Source: Pseudomonas syringae KCTC 12500 (GTDB lineage Bacteria; Pseudomonadota; Gammaproteobacteria; Pseudomonadales; Pseudomonadaceae). Taken from it: a stretch of DNA of 64,000 bases. Position 1 is the first letter of the stretch. Each line of letters starts with the position of its first letter. The DNA lies in contig NZ_AYTM02000002.1 in the NCBI RefSeq assembly GCF_000507185.2, forward strand, positions 5,739,501 through 5,803,500. The letters run 5' to 3'. The notes beneath the pieces were generated by a model. The model saw nothing but the letters and a program-made list of their open reading frames with translations. It was not told the origin of the DNA and made no database searches. Shown here in pieces: positions 26,728 through 37,210 of this stretch. The position numbers and the translations under genes are program-made.

Positions 26728-27711
26728 TCAGCGTGCAGTATCCACCACGATCCGCCCACGAACATGACCTCCGATCAATTGCGGCGCGAGGTCGATCACC
26801 TCGCTCAAGCCGACTTCACGGCTGATCAGCGGCAACAATGACATGTCCAGGTCGCTCGCCAGCCTCGACCAGGCTTCCAGCCGATCCGCGCGCGGGCGGG
26901 TCACGCTGTCGATACCCGCCAGCGTGACGCCGCGCAGAATGAACGGCGCAACCGACCCCGGAAACTCCATGCCCTGCGCCAGACCACAGGCCGCCACCAT
27001 GCCGCGATAACGAATACCGGCGCACACGTTGGCCAGTGTATGGCTGCCGACAGAGTCGACTGCCGCCGCCCATTGCTCCTTGGCCAGCGGTCGCCCAGGC
27101 TGCGAGAGGGTTTGCCGATCAATGATCTGTGCCGCGCCGAGTTGCTGCAGGTAGTCGCTTTCCGAGGCCCGCCCGGTGGATGCAATGACCCGATAGCCGA
27201 GTCTGGCCAGGATGGCGATGGCAAAGCTGCCGACCCCACCATTGCCGCCGGTAACCAGCACATCGCCATGTTCAGGCGTCAAACCGTGATTTTCCAATGT
27301 CAGGACACTGAGCATCGCGGTGTAGCCCGCCGTGCCGATGGCCATCGCCTGCGCCGGCGTGAAGGCCTGTGGCAGAGGAATGAGCCACTCGCTCTTGAGT
27401 CGGGCCTTTTGCGCCAGGCCGCCCCAATGCCCTTCGCCGACGCCCCAGCCATTGAGCAGAACCTTGTCCCCGACCTTGAACTCAGGGGTATCGCTGGCTT
27501 CGACCGTACCGGCCAGGTCAATACCCGGCACCATCGGGAAGCTGCGCACGATCGGGCTCTGACCGGTGATCGCCAGCGCGTCCTTATAGTTGAGCGTGCT
27601 GTGCGACACGTTGATCGTCACGTCGCCCGAGGGCAGCCGCGCTTCGTCGATGTCGGTCAGATTGACGTGGTATCCCGCCTCATCCTTGTCGATCAAGATG
27701 CCCTTGAACAT
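26728..27711 (-). CDS. acuI: AcuI/YhdH-type acryloyl-CoA reductase (MDR family)
   Basis: 327 residues, the usual length. It is a zinc-free medium-chain dehydrogenase with NADPH motif GGNGGVGSFA and opens MFKGILIDKDEAG. AcuI reduces acryloyl-CoA to propionyl-CoA, removing a toxic electrophile made from acrylate or DMSP. Start ATG 27711 is chosen over a 27-residue upstream extension. The neighbouring TetR gene is AcuR-like, and both genes have the same palindrome at their starts, which supports the acrylate-response assignment over a generic quinone reductase. Confidence 0.82.
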   Translation of the reverse strand: MFKGILIDKDEAGYHVNLTDIDEARLPSGDVTINVSHSTLNYKDALAITGQSPIVRSFPMVPGIDLAGTVEASDTPEFKVGDKVLLNGWGVGEGHWGGLAQKARLKSEWLIPLPQAFTPAQAMAIGTAGYTAMLSVLTLENHGLTPEHGDVLVTGGNGGVGSFAIAILARLGYRVIASTGRASESDYLQQLGAAQIIDRQTLSQPGRPLAKEQWAAAVDSVGSHTLANVCAGIRYRGMVAACGLAQGMEFPGSVAPFILRGVTLAGIDSVTRPRADRLEAWSRLASDLDMSLLPLISREVGLSEVIDLAPQLIGGHVRGRIVVDTAR

Positions 27712-27726
27712 ATGCGCCTCCAATTT

Positions 27727-27739
27727 AGACTGATCGTCT
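27727..27739. promoter_or_regulatory. AcuR-like operator before acuI
   Basis: AGACTGATCGTCT has perfect AGAC/GTCT arms around a 5-base centre and lies 16 bases upstream of acuI. The same motif, AGACCGATCGTTT (11 of 13 identical), lies before acuR. A TetR dimer site shared by both genes is the simplest reading. Confidence 0.7.
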
Positions 27740-27760
27740 TTAAATAACTCTGACAAGAAA

Positions 27761-28420
27761 TCATTGCGGCAAACCGCGAAGGTAGCCGGCAATGAACGTG
27801 TTCAATGGTGTAGCGCTTTTAACCAGTCGGGCACGCAGCACTGCGCCTTCCCAGCCGATCCAGAAAAACGCGGCCAGCTCATCGCAATCAGCGTCTGCGG
27901 CCAATTCGCCCATTGACTGCGCAGCCCTAAGACAACCCGCCAGTTTCGACTGCCAGTCCAGCAGCGTCTGTTCCAGTACCTCGCGAAATCCGTCCGGTAA
28001 CAGACTGATTTCCTGGCCCAAATTGCCGACCATGCAACCGCGTCGATAGTCGTGTCGCGCCATACCGCCCTTGGCGCTCTGCACAAAGCCGACCAGTCGT
28101 TCCAGTGGCGAAAGCGCTTCATCCAGCAGCCAGTGGTCGAGCCGCTGCGCGAAATAGCGCGCGTACTCATCCAGCACCGCCCGGCCAAAGGCCTCCTTGC
28201 TGGGGAAGTAGTGATAGAACGAACCTTTGGGAATGCCGACTTCCTTGAGGATGTAATCCAGCCCCGTGGCAGAAAAGCTCTGCTCGGTGAGCACTTCCAG
28301 ACCGCGACGCAGCAGCGCCTCGCGGGTCTCGAGGTTATCGCGATCAACCTTCGGCGGCCGGCCGGGACGCCGGGGCCTGGCGAGTGAGGGAGTAGGTAGC
28401 GGGATCGTTGGCTGAGTCAT
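27761..28420 (-). CDS. acuR: TetR-family repressor, AcuR-like
   Basis: 219 residues. The N-terminal HTH (about 24-75) follows a basic RPRRPGRPPK arm and includes TGLDYILKEVGIPKGSFYHYFPSKEAFG, quoted here in outline because this helix-turn-helix is highly conserved in AcuR. The C-terminal ligand domain has the GCMVGNLGQE segment. AcuR represses acuI until acrylate binds. The gene lies just upstream of acuI on the same strand with a 49-base gap that holds an operator. A second copy of the operator overlaps its own promoter region, implying autoregulation. Confidence 0.8.
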   Translation of the reverse strand: MTQPTIPLPTPSLARPRRPGRPPKVDRDNLETREALLRRGLEVLTEQSFSATGLDYILKEVGIPKGSFYHYFPSKEAFGRAVLDEYARYFAQRLDHWLLDEALSPLERLVGFVQSAKGGMARHDYRRGCMVGNLGQEISLLPDGFREVLEQTLLDWQSKLAGCLRAAQSMGELAADADCDELAAFFWIGWEGAVLRARLVKSATPLNTFIAGYLRGLPQ

Positions 28421-28431
28421 TCCCGAATAGT

Positions 28432-28444
28432 AGACCGATCGTTT
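28432..28444. promoter_or_regulatory. AcuR-like operator before acuR
   Basis: AGACCGATCGTTT lies 12 bases upstream of the acuR start and matches the acuI operator at 11 of 13 positions. It is positioned for autorepression. Confidence 0.65.
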
Positions 28445-28555
28445 TTTATGTCAACCAAGCGACCCTCCCGGCTTGTCGACGCTCGACGTGGCGTTTGCCA
28501 TTCACGCCATTCTCGCGCTCAATGAGCGTCTGCCGAATGCCTGCCGGAGAACCAC

Positions 28556-30504
<1,949 letters not shown>

Positions 30505-31185
30505 ATGCCGCTGGGGAGTGCCGACATCGCGGCGATCTGGCTGACGCTGAAACTCGCGTCGCTGACCACCGTCATCCTGCTGATCATCGGCACGCCCATC
30601 GCGCTGTGGCTGGCGCGCACTGATTCATGGCTGAAGGGGCCGATTGGCGCAGTGGTCGCCCTGCCCCTGGTGCTGCCGCCAACCGTTATCGGTTTTTACC
30701 TGTTGCTGCTGCTCGGCCCCAACGGCGCGGTGGGTCAGCTCACACAAAGCCTGGGGCTGGGTACGCTGACTTTCAGCTTTGCCGGGCTGGTGATCGGCTC
30801 GGTTCTGTATTCGATGCCTTTTGTCGTGCAGCCGCTGCAGAACGCGTTCGCAGCGATCGGCACCCGCCCTCTGGAGGTGGCGGCCACCTTACGGGCGGGG
30901 CCTTGGGACACCTTTTTTCACGTGATTCTGCCTCTGGCCAAGCCGGGGTTTATCACCGCGGCCATCCTCGGGTTCGCGCACACGGTCGGCGAGTTCGGTG
31001 TGGTCCTGATGATCGGCGGCAATATTCCCGAGAAAACCCGTGTGGTGTCGGTGCAGATTTTCGATCACGTCGAATCCATGGAGTACCTGCAAGCGCACTG
31101 GCTGGCCGGCGCGATGCTGGTCTTTTCCTTTCTGGTGCTGTTGGCGTTGTATTCCAGCGGAAAATCCAGAACGGGATGGAGCTGA
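30505..31185 (+). CDS. modB: Molybdate ABC transporter, inner-membrane permease
   Basis: 226 residues with about five transmembrane helices. It has the EAA-type cytoplasmic loop contacting ModC ([25 protein letters not shown], outline only) and a conserved [20 protein letters not shown] segment (here [16 protein letters not shown]). It begins directly after modA and ends 3 bases before modC. It forms the translocation pore for molybdate. Confidence 0.93.
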   Translation: MPLGSADIAAIWLTLKLASLTTVILLIIGTPIALWLARTDSWLKGPIGAVVALPLVLPPTVIGFYLLLLLGPNGAVGQLTQSLGLGTLTFSFAGLVIGSVLYSMPFVVQPLQNAFAAIGTRPLEVAATLRAGPWDTFFHVILPLAKPGFITAAILGFAHTVGEFGVVLMIGGNIPEKTRVVSVQIFDHVESMEYLQAHWLAGAMLVFSFLVLLALYSSGKSRTGWS

Positions 31186-31188
31186 GCC

Positions 31189-32277
31189 ATGGCGTCGCCT
31201 ATAGAAGTTCGCCTGCAGATGGCCTACCCGGATTTCACCGTCCGTACCGACCTGAGCCTCCCGGGGTCGGGCATTACCGCGCTGTTCGGGCCTTCCGGCT
31301 CGGGCAAGACGACCTGCCTGCGCTGCATCGCTGGTCTGGAAAAAGCCGATCAGGGCTTCATCCGCGTTCACGATGAAGTCTGGCAGGACACCGAAAAAGG
31401 TATTTTCCTGACTCCGCACAAGCGGGCGATCGGCTACGTGTTTCAGGAAGCCAGCCTGTTCGCGCATCTGTCGGTGCGGGACAACCTGGAGTTCGGGATG
31501 AAACGTATCCCGCGCCAGCAGCGCCGCATTCAACTGCCGCAGGCCAGCGAACTGCTCGGCATCGATCACCTGCTGCAGCGCAACCCTGACAAGCTGTCCG
31601 GTGGAGAGCGCCAGCGCGTGGGCATCGCCCGCGCCCTGCTGACCAGCCCGCGGCTGATGCTGCTCGATGAGCCGTTGGCGGCGCTGGACACCCGGCGCAA
31701 AAGTGAAATTCTGCCGTACCTGGAGCGCCTGCACCGGGAACTGGACATCCCCATGCTGTACGTCAGCCATGCTCAGGATGAAGTCGCACGCCTGGCGGAC
31801 CACCTGGTGCTGCTCGACGCAGGCAACGTGCTGGCCAGCGGTCCGATCCAAGAAACCCTGGCGCGGCTGGACCTTCCGCTGGCGATGGGCAGTGATGCGG
31901 GGGTGGTCATCGAAGGCACGGTCAGCGCCTATGATCAGCATTACCAATTGCTCACCGTGACCCTGCCCGACAGCAAGCTGAGCATGCGCGTCGCTCACGC
32001 GCAGATGCAGGTCGGCACCCTGCTGCGCATCAAGGTCCAGGCCCGTGACGTCAGCCTCAACCTGCAACCCGATTACCAGAGCAGCATCCTCAACCGCTTG
32101 CCGGTCACGGTGATAGAAGAAGCACTGGCCGACAATTCGGCACACGTGCTGGTCAAGCTGGACGCTGGCGGCACGCCGCTGCTCGCGCGCATCACTCGCT
32201 ATTCCAGCGACCAACTGAACCTGCACAGAGGCCAGTCGCTCTGGGCGCAGATCAAGGCAGTCGCGGTGCTGGCCTGA
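31189..32277 (+). CDS. modC: Molybdate ABC transporter, ATPase
   Basis: 362 residues. The N-terminal ABC domain has Walker [10 protein letters not shown], signature [10 protein letters not shown] and Walker [12 protein letters not shown], with the switch His in YVSHAQDEV. The C-terminal third (from about 290) is a Mop/TOBE-type molybdate-sensing domain that provides feedback inhibition in ModC. It is the last gene of modABC. No terminator of standard form follows it. Confidence 0.93.
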   Translation: MASPIEVRLQMAYPDFTVRTDLSLPGSGITALFGPSGSGKTTCLRCIAGLEKADQGFIRVHDEVWQDTEKGIFLTPHKRAIGYVFQEASLFAHLSVRDNLEFGMKRIPRQQRRIQLPQASELLGIDHLLQRNPDKLSGGERQRVGIARALLTSPRLMLLDEPLAALDTRRKSEILPYLERLHRELDIPMLYVSHAQDEVARLADHLVLLDAGNVLASGPIQETLARLDLPLAMGSDAGVVIEGTVSAYDQHYQLLTVTLPDSKLSMRVAHAQMQVGTLLRIKVQARDVSLNLQPDYQSSILNRLPVTVIEEALADNSAHVLVKLDAGGTPLLARITRYSSDQLNLHRGQSLWAQIKAVAVLA

Positions 32278-32366
32278 CGTTTCGAAAAAAACCGCCACGC
32301 AGCAAATAAACGGCACCACCGTAAAAGGCCGAGGTCAGTGTTTTTAACTGCCTTTGGAACTTAGCC

Positions 32367-33437
32367 ATGCCTGACTCGACTGCCATCAGCCAGCCCGCCA
32401 GTGAACTGCATTACGTAGATGACACTCAACCGGGCCTCACACGCAAGGTACTGCGCGGCAAATTCGCGTACTTCGACACTCAGGGTCAGCGCATCAAGGA
32501 CGACTCGGAGATCAAGCGCATTAACGCTCTGGCAGTGCCGCCCGCCTACACCGAAGTGTGGATTTGCGCCGACCCGCTGGGTCACCTGCAGGCCACCGGT
32601 CGCGACGCCCGCGGGCGCAAGCAGTATCGCTACCATCCGCGCTGGCGCGAAATACGTGATCAGGACAAATACTCGCGGCTGATCGAGTTCGGCCATGCGC
32701 TGCCCAAAGTGCGTAAGCAGATCGAAGCACAGCTCGCCCAGCCGGGCATGGGCCGGGAAAAAGTCATGGCGACGGTCATCTCATTGCTGGACGCGACCTT
32801 GATCCGCATCGGTAACAGCCAGTACGCCAAGGAAAACCGCTCTTACGGCCTGACCACCCTGCGCAACAAGCACGTCGAAGTCAAAGGCGGCCAGATCCTC
32901 TTCGAGTTCCGCGGCAAGAGTGGCGTCGAGCATAAAGTCAGCGTCAAGGATCGACGTCTGGCCAACGTGATCAAACGCTGCATGGAGTTGCCCGGACAAA
33001 ACCTCTTCCAGTACCTGGACGAAGACGGCGTGCGCCACGCGGTGACCTCATCGGATATCAATGCCTACCTGCAAAGCCTCACCGGCTCGGACTTCACCGC
33101 CAAGGACTACCGAACCTGGGCGGCCAGCGCGCTGGCGCTGGCAACATTGCAAAAACTACACTGGGAGCCAGAAGCCGACGCCAAACGGCACATCGTCGAC
33201 ATGGTCAAGGCAGTCTCGAAACAACTGGGCAACACCCCCGCCATCTGCCGAAAATGCTACATCCACCCGGCGGTCCTGGAAGGTTTTCTGCTCGGCAACC
33301 TGGCCAAACTCCCCCGCTCCCGACAACGCAAAGGCCTGCGCCTGGAAGAAGTTGCCCTGGCGAGCTACCTGCGAATACTGGCTGACAAGGTCGAGGCCGT
33401 GGTGAACGATGCGGTGGTGAAAGACAGCAAAGCCTGA
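32367..33437 (+). CDS. Type IB DNA topoisomerase, poxvirus/bacterial type
   Basis: 356 residues. The N-terminal domain (GLTRKVLRGKFAYFDTQGQRI) and the catalytic domain match bacterial topoisomerase IB. Active-site residues: Arg/Lys in RIGNSQYAKENRSYGLTTLR, His-region residues in FTAKDYRTW, and the nucleophile Tyr in ICRKCYIHPAV. It relaxes supercoils by transient 3'-phosphotyrosine nicking. It is monocistronic, 89 bases after modC. Confidence 0.9.
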   Translation: MPDSTAISQPASELHYVDDTQPGLTRKVLRGKFAYFDTQGQRIKDDSEIKRINALAVPPAYTEVWICADPLGHLQATGRDARGRKQYRYHPRWREIRDQDKYSRLIEFGHALPKVRKQIEAQLAQPGMGREKVMATVISLLDATLIRIGNSQYAKENRSYGLTTLRNKHVEVKGGQILFEFRGKSGVEHKVSVKDRRLANVIKRCMELPGQNLFQYLDEDGVRHAVTSSDINAYLQSLTGSDFTAKDYRTWAASALALATLQKLHWEPEADAKRHIVDMVKAVSKQLGNTPAICRKCYIHPAVLEGFLLGNLAKLPRSRQRKGLRLEEVALASYLRILADKVEAVVNDAVVKDSKA

Positions 33438-33556
33438 GTCGCCGGATCACGGCACGTCAGCCTTTGCGCCAAAAAAATTTCGTAGCCTCATGATTTGCCA
33501 AGCATTTCTGACAGACAAAAAAGCGGCGTCTTGCACCCTTCGAGACGCTTTCAAGC

Positions 33557-33585
33557 TTGCTTCATGGGGTCCGGGTGTATATATT
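33557..33585 (+). promoter_or_regulatory. Probable sigma-70 promoter of tRNA-Leu
   Basis: TTGCTT (33557-33562) and TATATT (33580-33585) are separated by 17 bases. Transcription would start about 12 bases before the mature tRNA. Confidence 0.55.
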
Positions 33586-33604
33586 CCCTGCTCTTGGCGC
33601 TACC

Positions 33605-33690
33605 GCCCCGATGGCGAAATTGGTAGACGCAAGGGACTTAAAATCCCTCGTCCTTTGGACGTGCCGGTTCGACCCCGGCTCGGGGCACCA
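33605..33690 (+). tRNA. tRNA-Leu (anticodon UAA)
   Basis: An 86-nt class II tRNA. The acceptor stem GCCCCGA pairs with TCGGGGC, followed by A and an encoded CCA. The anticodon stem AGGGA/TCCCT encloses loop CTTAAAA, giving anticodon TAA. The variable arm (CGTCCTTTGGACG) is long as in Leu tRNAs. The T-loop is GGTTCGACCCC. The prophage begins directly downstream, so its 3' part is the likely attachment core. Confidence 0.95.
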
Positions 33691-33841
33691 TTTAAAATCA
33701 AGGGGTTAAGTGGCTTTAGTCACATACCCCTTGAGCTTCATGCTCCGCAATAATTAATGCTGCTCCGCAACTCGTCGTAAACCCTACCCTCCCGGCGTCC
33801 TGCCGACGAACACCACTCCCCAAACCCGAAGCACTCGACTA
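33691..33841. other. Prophage left junction downstream of tRNA-Leu (likely att region)
   Basis: Holds a hairpin AAGGGG/CCCCTT (33700-33732) and two direct copies of TGCTCCGCAA (33741-33750 and 33761-33770). No gene is visible. Phage genes start right after it, so attL or attR probably overlaps the tRNA 3' end. The partner repeat lies outside the window. Confidence 0.5.
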
Positions 33842-33857
33842 CTGTATGCATATACAG
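33842..33857. promoter_or_regulatory. LexA (SOS) box
   Basis: CTGTATGCATATACAG is a perfect palindrome matching CTGT-N8-ACAG, with the CTGTAT/ATACAG flanks typical of strong LexA sites. It ends 19 bases before the start of the plus-strand gene at 33877. Confidence 0.85.
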
Positions 33858-33876
33858 CAATTGAGAATCACTCATC

Positions 33877-34221
33877 ATGAACATCGACTACGCCGAAGAC
33901 TGGCCGTTCTGCCCGACGGAGGAGCAGATGCTCAAGCAACACGCGCACCTGGTATCGGAAAAAAATAGGCTCTTGCGCGATGAGGTAGACCGATATCGTA
34001 AACACGTCACCAAGCTGATTGACATGCACAACGACGCGGCCCTTGAGCGTGACAAGCTCAGGATAAAGCTGAGAGACGCGGACAGCCGGATATCTGATCT
34101 GCTGCGCGACGCTTGCGATTCCTGGGCAACAATCAACTCACAGAAGTACGTCATCGAGCAGCATCGCGAGGTTATGAGAGGCGCTGGAATCAGCCCGGAA
34201 AGATGGGGTGAAAAGGTTTAG
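33877..34221 (+). CDS. SOS-controlled coiled-coil prophage protein, unknown function
   Basis: 114 residues, highly charged and largely helical. About residues 15-85 give a coiled-coil pattern (SEKNRLLRDEVDRYRKHV...LERDKLRIKLRDADSR). No enzyme motif is seen. It is the outermost prophage gene, transcribed away from the tRNA against the late operon, and has its own LexA box. Induction with DNA damage is therefore predicted. By position it resembles the SOS-linked terminal genes of lambdoid prophages (DinI/Tum-like roles), without detectable similarity to them. Confidence 0.65.
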   Translation: MNIDYAEDWPFCPTEEQMLKQHAHLVSEKNRLLRDEVDRYRKHVTKLIDMHNDAALERDKLRIKLRDADSRISDLLRDACDSWATINSQKYVIEQHREVMRGAGISPERWGEKV

Positions 34222-34235
34222 CGCTCTAAGCGGGC

Positions 34236-35480
34236 CTACACCTTGCGTATCCCGAACTGCGCGACCTTGACCGTCGAGTCCTGCGGCACGCCTGCTGCCA
34301 GGTACAGGCCCATACGCGAGGTGATCACGGTTTCACTCAGGTCAATCGTGCCGCGCTGCGTTTCCAACGCCCCGGAAAAGCTGGCCGGCATGGTGAACGG
34401 CTCTTGGTACTTGTCCATCGACCGATAGTAGAACGTGGACGCAGCACCGCTGACGGTCTTGGTGATGGTCAATTCAGCCTCCCAAGCCAGAATGCCGCGC
34501 GACGAACCTATGATTTCTACCGCCGATACCATTTCGATAACGTCGCCAGCCGCCAGGTTGGTCTGTACCAAGTTGGCCGTGGGTTGCATGTAGATGTAGC
34601 CGCCCGCCGCCGCCATGTTGCCACGCAGCTCGATGCACTGCGCCTCACCATAGGCGGCAGGCTCCTTGTACCAACGAGTGGTGATCCCGGCCAGGCCAGA
34701 GCCCACAGCCTTGTAGCCGTCCGCCAGCATCGACCCGGCCACGGCATTCACGCCTGCCGGTAGCGCGCCGCCAGTGCCCGCCAGCAAAGGGTTGGCATTG
34801 AGGCAGCCGAACGGGCGAATGGCCGAGTAGATGTCGCCGGCGTCCGCGGGCAGCGGGATGCCGGGAAACTCGAAGTTGGCGGTGATGATCGGCACCACCC
34901 GCGAACTGATGAACTCGGCACCCAGGAGGTTCGGGTGCAGGCCTTCAACGGTCATTGCCTCGGTGAAGCCGTCCCAGATGTTCACCACCAGCACGAACTG
35001 GCTGACGTAGTTCAACACCCAGTCTTTGTAAGCGATCGCATCGGCCAGCGCCTGCCCGGTAAGCGCCCTGTTGCCGAAGCGCGGCGTGCCGGTGCCAACG
35101 ATTAGGTACTTGCCCGGCGTGTTGAGGAAAGCCATCACGATCTTCATCACGTTGGCTTTGGAGTCCGCCAGCGTCATGCCCGCAGTCGTGCTGTCGTTGG
35201 TTCGGGATGGCAGCATCCACAGGTCGGCGGTGGATGAAGTGATGCAGGTCGGCAGGCGAGCCAGGAATTGACCGGTGTGGTCGCCGACCTTGCCCTGATT
35301 GTCGACGTAGCTCGGGAACAGGCCGGTGCGCGCCGCGATCCAGGCCGCATAGCCATAGACCTCGGTGCCGAACACCGTCGCCGCGATGGTGTGGCAGTTG
35401 CCCGATAAGCTATCGCCGAGCAGGCCCAGACCGCGCCGGATGGGTTGGCGGCGTGGGATGGGATTGACCAGAAGGCTCAT
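34236..35480 (-). CDS. SGNH/GDSL-hydrolase-containing phage tail protein (probable tailspike esterase)
   Basis: 414 residues. An SGNH hydrolase occupies about residues 20-210: block I GLLGDSLSG (nucleophile Ser), block III SRTND (Asn), block V EGLHPN (His). The C-terminal half is beta-rich and would be a trimerising or receptor-binding part. Such domains in phage tail proteins deacetylate surface polysaccharide during adsorption. Its start overlaps the stop of a small upstream gene (ATGA), implying coupled expression. It is the last late gene on the tRNA side. Confidence 0.75.
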   Translation of the reverse strand: MSLLVNPIPRRQPIRRGLGLLGDSLSGNCHTIAATVFGTEVYGYAAWIAARTGLFPSYVDNQGKVGDHTGQFLARLPTCITSSTADLWMLPSRTNDSTTAGMTLADSKANVMKIVMAFLNTPGKYLIVGTGTPRFGNRALTGQALADAIAYKDWVLNYVSQFVLVVNIWDGFTEAMTVEGLHPNLLGAEFISSRVVPIITANFEFPGIPLPADAGDIYSAIRPFGCLNANPLLAGTGGALPAGVNAVAGSMLADGYKAVGSGLAGITTRWYKEPAAYGEAQCIELRGNMAAAGGYIYMQPTANLVQTNLAAGDVIEMVSAVEIIGSSRGILAWEAELTITKTVSGAASTFYYRSMDKYQEPFTMPASFSGALETQRGTIDLSETVITSRMGLYLAAGVPQDSTVKVAQFGIRKV

Positions 35481-35713
35481 GAGTGCACCTCAAAGCTTGC
35501 GTCGGCGGCTGGAGCAACACGGATGATCACCGGTGATATGTTGATCTGATACGCACCATCGACGTGAAAGGTATCGCTGGTGATCCAGGTAGTCCCCACC
35601 TCAAGCGCCACCGCCACGTTGCCGCGATTGGCAACCTGTGCGAGCGTGACCTTCATGTTGCGGATATGGACTTCTTCTTTTATGACATTTTGCACATCAA
35701 ACCCCACGATCAA
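35477..35713 (-). CDS. Small beta-type phage protein, paralogue of the 36972-37184 gene
   Basis: Up to 78 residues. The start is uncertain: TTG 35713, nearby GTGs, or ATG 35656. The C-terminal half (GTTWITSDTFHVDGAYQI...FEVHS) parallels GGSWVVTDTFTKDGGYLL...FEVTR of the gene at 36972-37184. It precedes the SGNH gene with a 4-base overlap. It may be a fibre-associated structural or chaperone protein. Function is not known. Confidence 0.6.
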   Translation of the reverse strand: MIVGFDVQNVIKEEVHIRNMKVTLAQVANRGNVAVALEVGTTWITSDTFHVDGAYQINISPVIIRVAPAADASFEVHS

Positions 35714-36077
35714 TATTGACTATTTGGCCTTAATTTCGCTACAAACAACGATAACTCTCACCTCCAACCTACCGAGCAGGACTCACAAGGCCTGCACTAA
35801 ATTTATGCGCCCAGGGCGACATGTGAAAATTCCAAAAAAGCAAAAAAACACGCTTTCATCAACGCAAATATATTCCTGACGAAGCTTCTACAAGAAGGCA
35901 TTGATTTATATGATATTTACATTATTTAAAAATAAATAACCGGACAATTATCAGCCTAAAATATCTAGAAAACCTTAAAACCTCATTTTTTTTCCGATAC
36001 CAGCTGGCTTATCAGAAAAACCCTACTACTATCCAATCGCCACACAGGGTCCCCCATAACTTAGCGAGTAATCTATT
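35714..36077. other. AT-rich gap between two prophage genes
   Basis: About 364 bases, markedly AT-rich against the surrounding DNA. No convincing gene is seen. It probably carries the promoter of the plus-strand moron at 36078 and marks the edge of inserted DNA. Confidence 0.5.
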
Positions 36078-36671
36078 ATGAGCAGAGGCAGCAGCGGCGG
36101 TAACAATCCGGTAATTATAGGCGCGCTAACATTTTTGTCGGCAGGCTTAAATGCACTGATCGACGGAAAGTCAGAGCATGCGTTAGGTGACGCTAACGCT
36201 TCATACGGCGCCATATCCTCATCGACCGACAATTGGGTACGGGCAAATTTCACCCCGGCATTCGGCTATATATTTCAAGATGCCGTAACCGTCCCTGTGA
36301 ACGCAATGCCTGGATCTAAGGTTGTAAGTTTCGATGACATGCTCGTATGGGACAAGCAGAAGTTCACCGATAGCGCTGATATCGGCTTGTGGATACAGCA
36401 GCAGCTTCTACAAAGCCTGCCTACAGACGTTATAGCGCCGCTCGCAGTCAACCTCACTTCGCTTATTTCGACAGTATTTCAAATCGTAGATAACAGCTGG
36501 GAGCATCTGAGCAAGTCATATACAATACCTTTCTCAAACGGTACGAAAAACATGGCGTTCGATGTTCTAATGGTTTATTCGTGCGCGACCTCGTCGGATG
36601 GCTCAGATACTGTAGGAATTTGCAGGCTATGCGCTGTAGCTTATGAAACCCACGGCTGGAAGAAAGAGTAA
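36078..36671 (+). CDS. Moron gene of unknown function on the opposite strand
   Basis: A 197-residue protein with a low-complexity start (MSRGSSGGNN), a hydrophobic stretch (PVIIGALTFLSAGLNALI) and no family I recognise. It reads against the late operon, in AT-rich DNA with less biased codon use than the neighbours, and is flanked by a duplicated tail-gene junction. Those are signs of a late-acquired moron that may be expressed in the lysogen. No function is claimed. Confidence 0.6.
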   Translation: MSRGSSGGNNPVIIGALTFLSAGLNALIDGKSEHALGDANASYGAISSSTDNWVRANFTPAFGYIFQDAVTVPVNAMPGSKVVSFDDMLVWDKQKFTDSADIGLWIQQQLLQSLPTDVIAPLAVNLTSLISTVFQIVDNSWEHLSKSYTIPFSNGTKNMAFDVLMVYSCATSSDGSDTVGICRLCAVAYETHGWKKE

Positions 36672-36726
36672 CCAGCGTCTAGCTTAGCATTAGCAAACAA
36701 ACAGACTGCGCTGAACTAAAATTCAG

Positions 36727-36975
36727 CGTTAGATCTGAATTATTGTAAACTTCACTTTTTCTCTAGGAGAGTATTCACCCAAAACTAGCACACCAACTCC
36801 AAACTCTTCGTTACCCGATAACACTATAGACTTAAATAACCACTGGACCACCGCTAACATTGTAGGTCGTTTGGTTCGTTTTTATTTCTCCAATTGAACA
36901 ACTACGTGATTTCGAAAGTTCCAAGTCACAGCAAATTAGGTTGCTGCGAGGAACCTGACTGACCAGAAGGCTCAT
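36727..36975 (-). pseudogene. Relic of a second tail-protein gene (duplicated SGNH-type start)
   Basis: The ATG at 36975 overlaps the stop of the small gene upstream. The first codons MSLLV and their DNA (ACCAGAAGGCTCAT on plus) repeat the start of the SGNH gene at 35480. The frame stops after 47 residues. A second short frame then follows, from MLAVVQWLF to VKFTIIQI, ending near 36730 with a coding-like composition. I read this as the leftover ends of a replaced tail-protein gene. An alternative is two tiny genuine genes. Confidence 0.4.
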
Positions 36976-37184
36976 CGCGTCACCTCGAAGACAGCGCCAC
37001 CATTTGGTGTAATGCGTGTCGAAGAATTGCCGAGCTGCAGCAGGTAGCCGCCGTCTTTGGTAAAGGTGTCAGTCACCACCCAGCTACCGCCGGCCTGCTT
37101 TTCGACGGTCACGCTACCGCCGTTCGCCTTGACGATAAGCATCGTCTGGCCCATGTATTTTTGAATCAGCTGGGTATTTGCCAT
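36972..37184 (-). CDS. Small beta-type phage protein, paralogue of the 35477-35713 gene
   Basis: 70 residues, beta-strand-like with repeated Gly (MANTQLIQKYMGQTMLIVKA... then GGSWVVTDTF). It is related to the protein at 35477-35713. It sits between the Rz-like lysis gene and the remnant of a tail gene, and has GGAA upstream. It may be structural. Function is unknown. Confidence 0.6.
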   Translation of the reverse strand: MANTQLIQKYMGQTMLIVKANGGSVTVEKQAGGSWVVTDTFTKDGGYLLQLGNSSTRITPNGGAVFEVTR

Positions 37185-37210
37185 TTTATTGTTCCGTTAC
37201 TCGGAGGTAA

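Noticed and set aside
33490..33753. Open frame across tRNA-Leu
   Set aside because: It overlaps the tRNA on the same strand and has no protein-like features.
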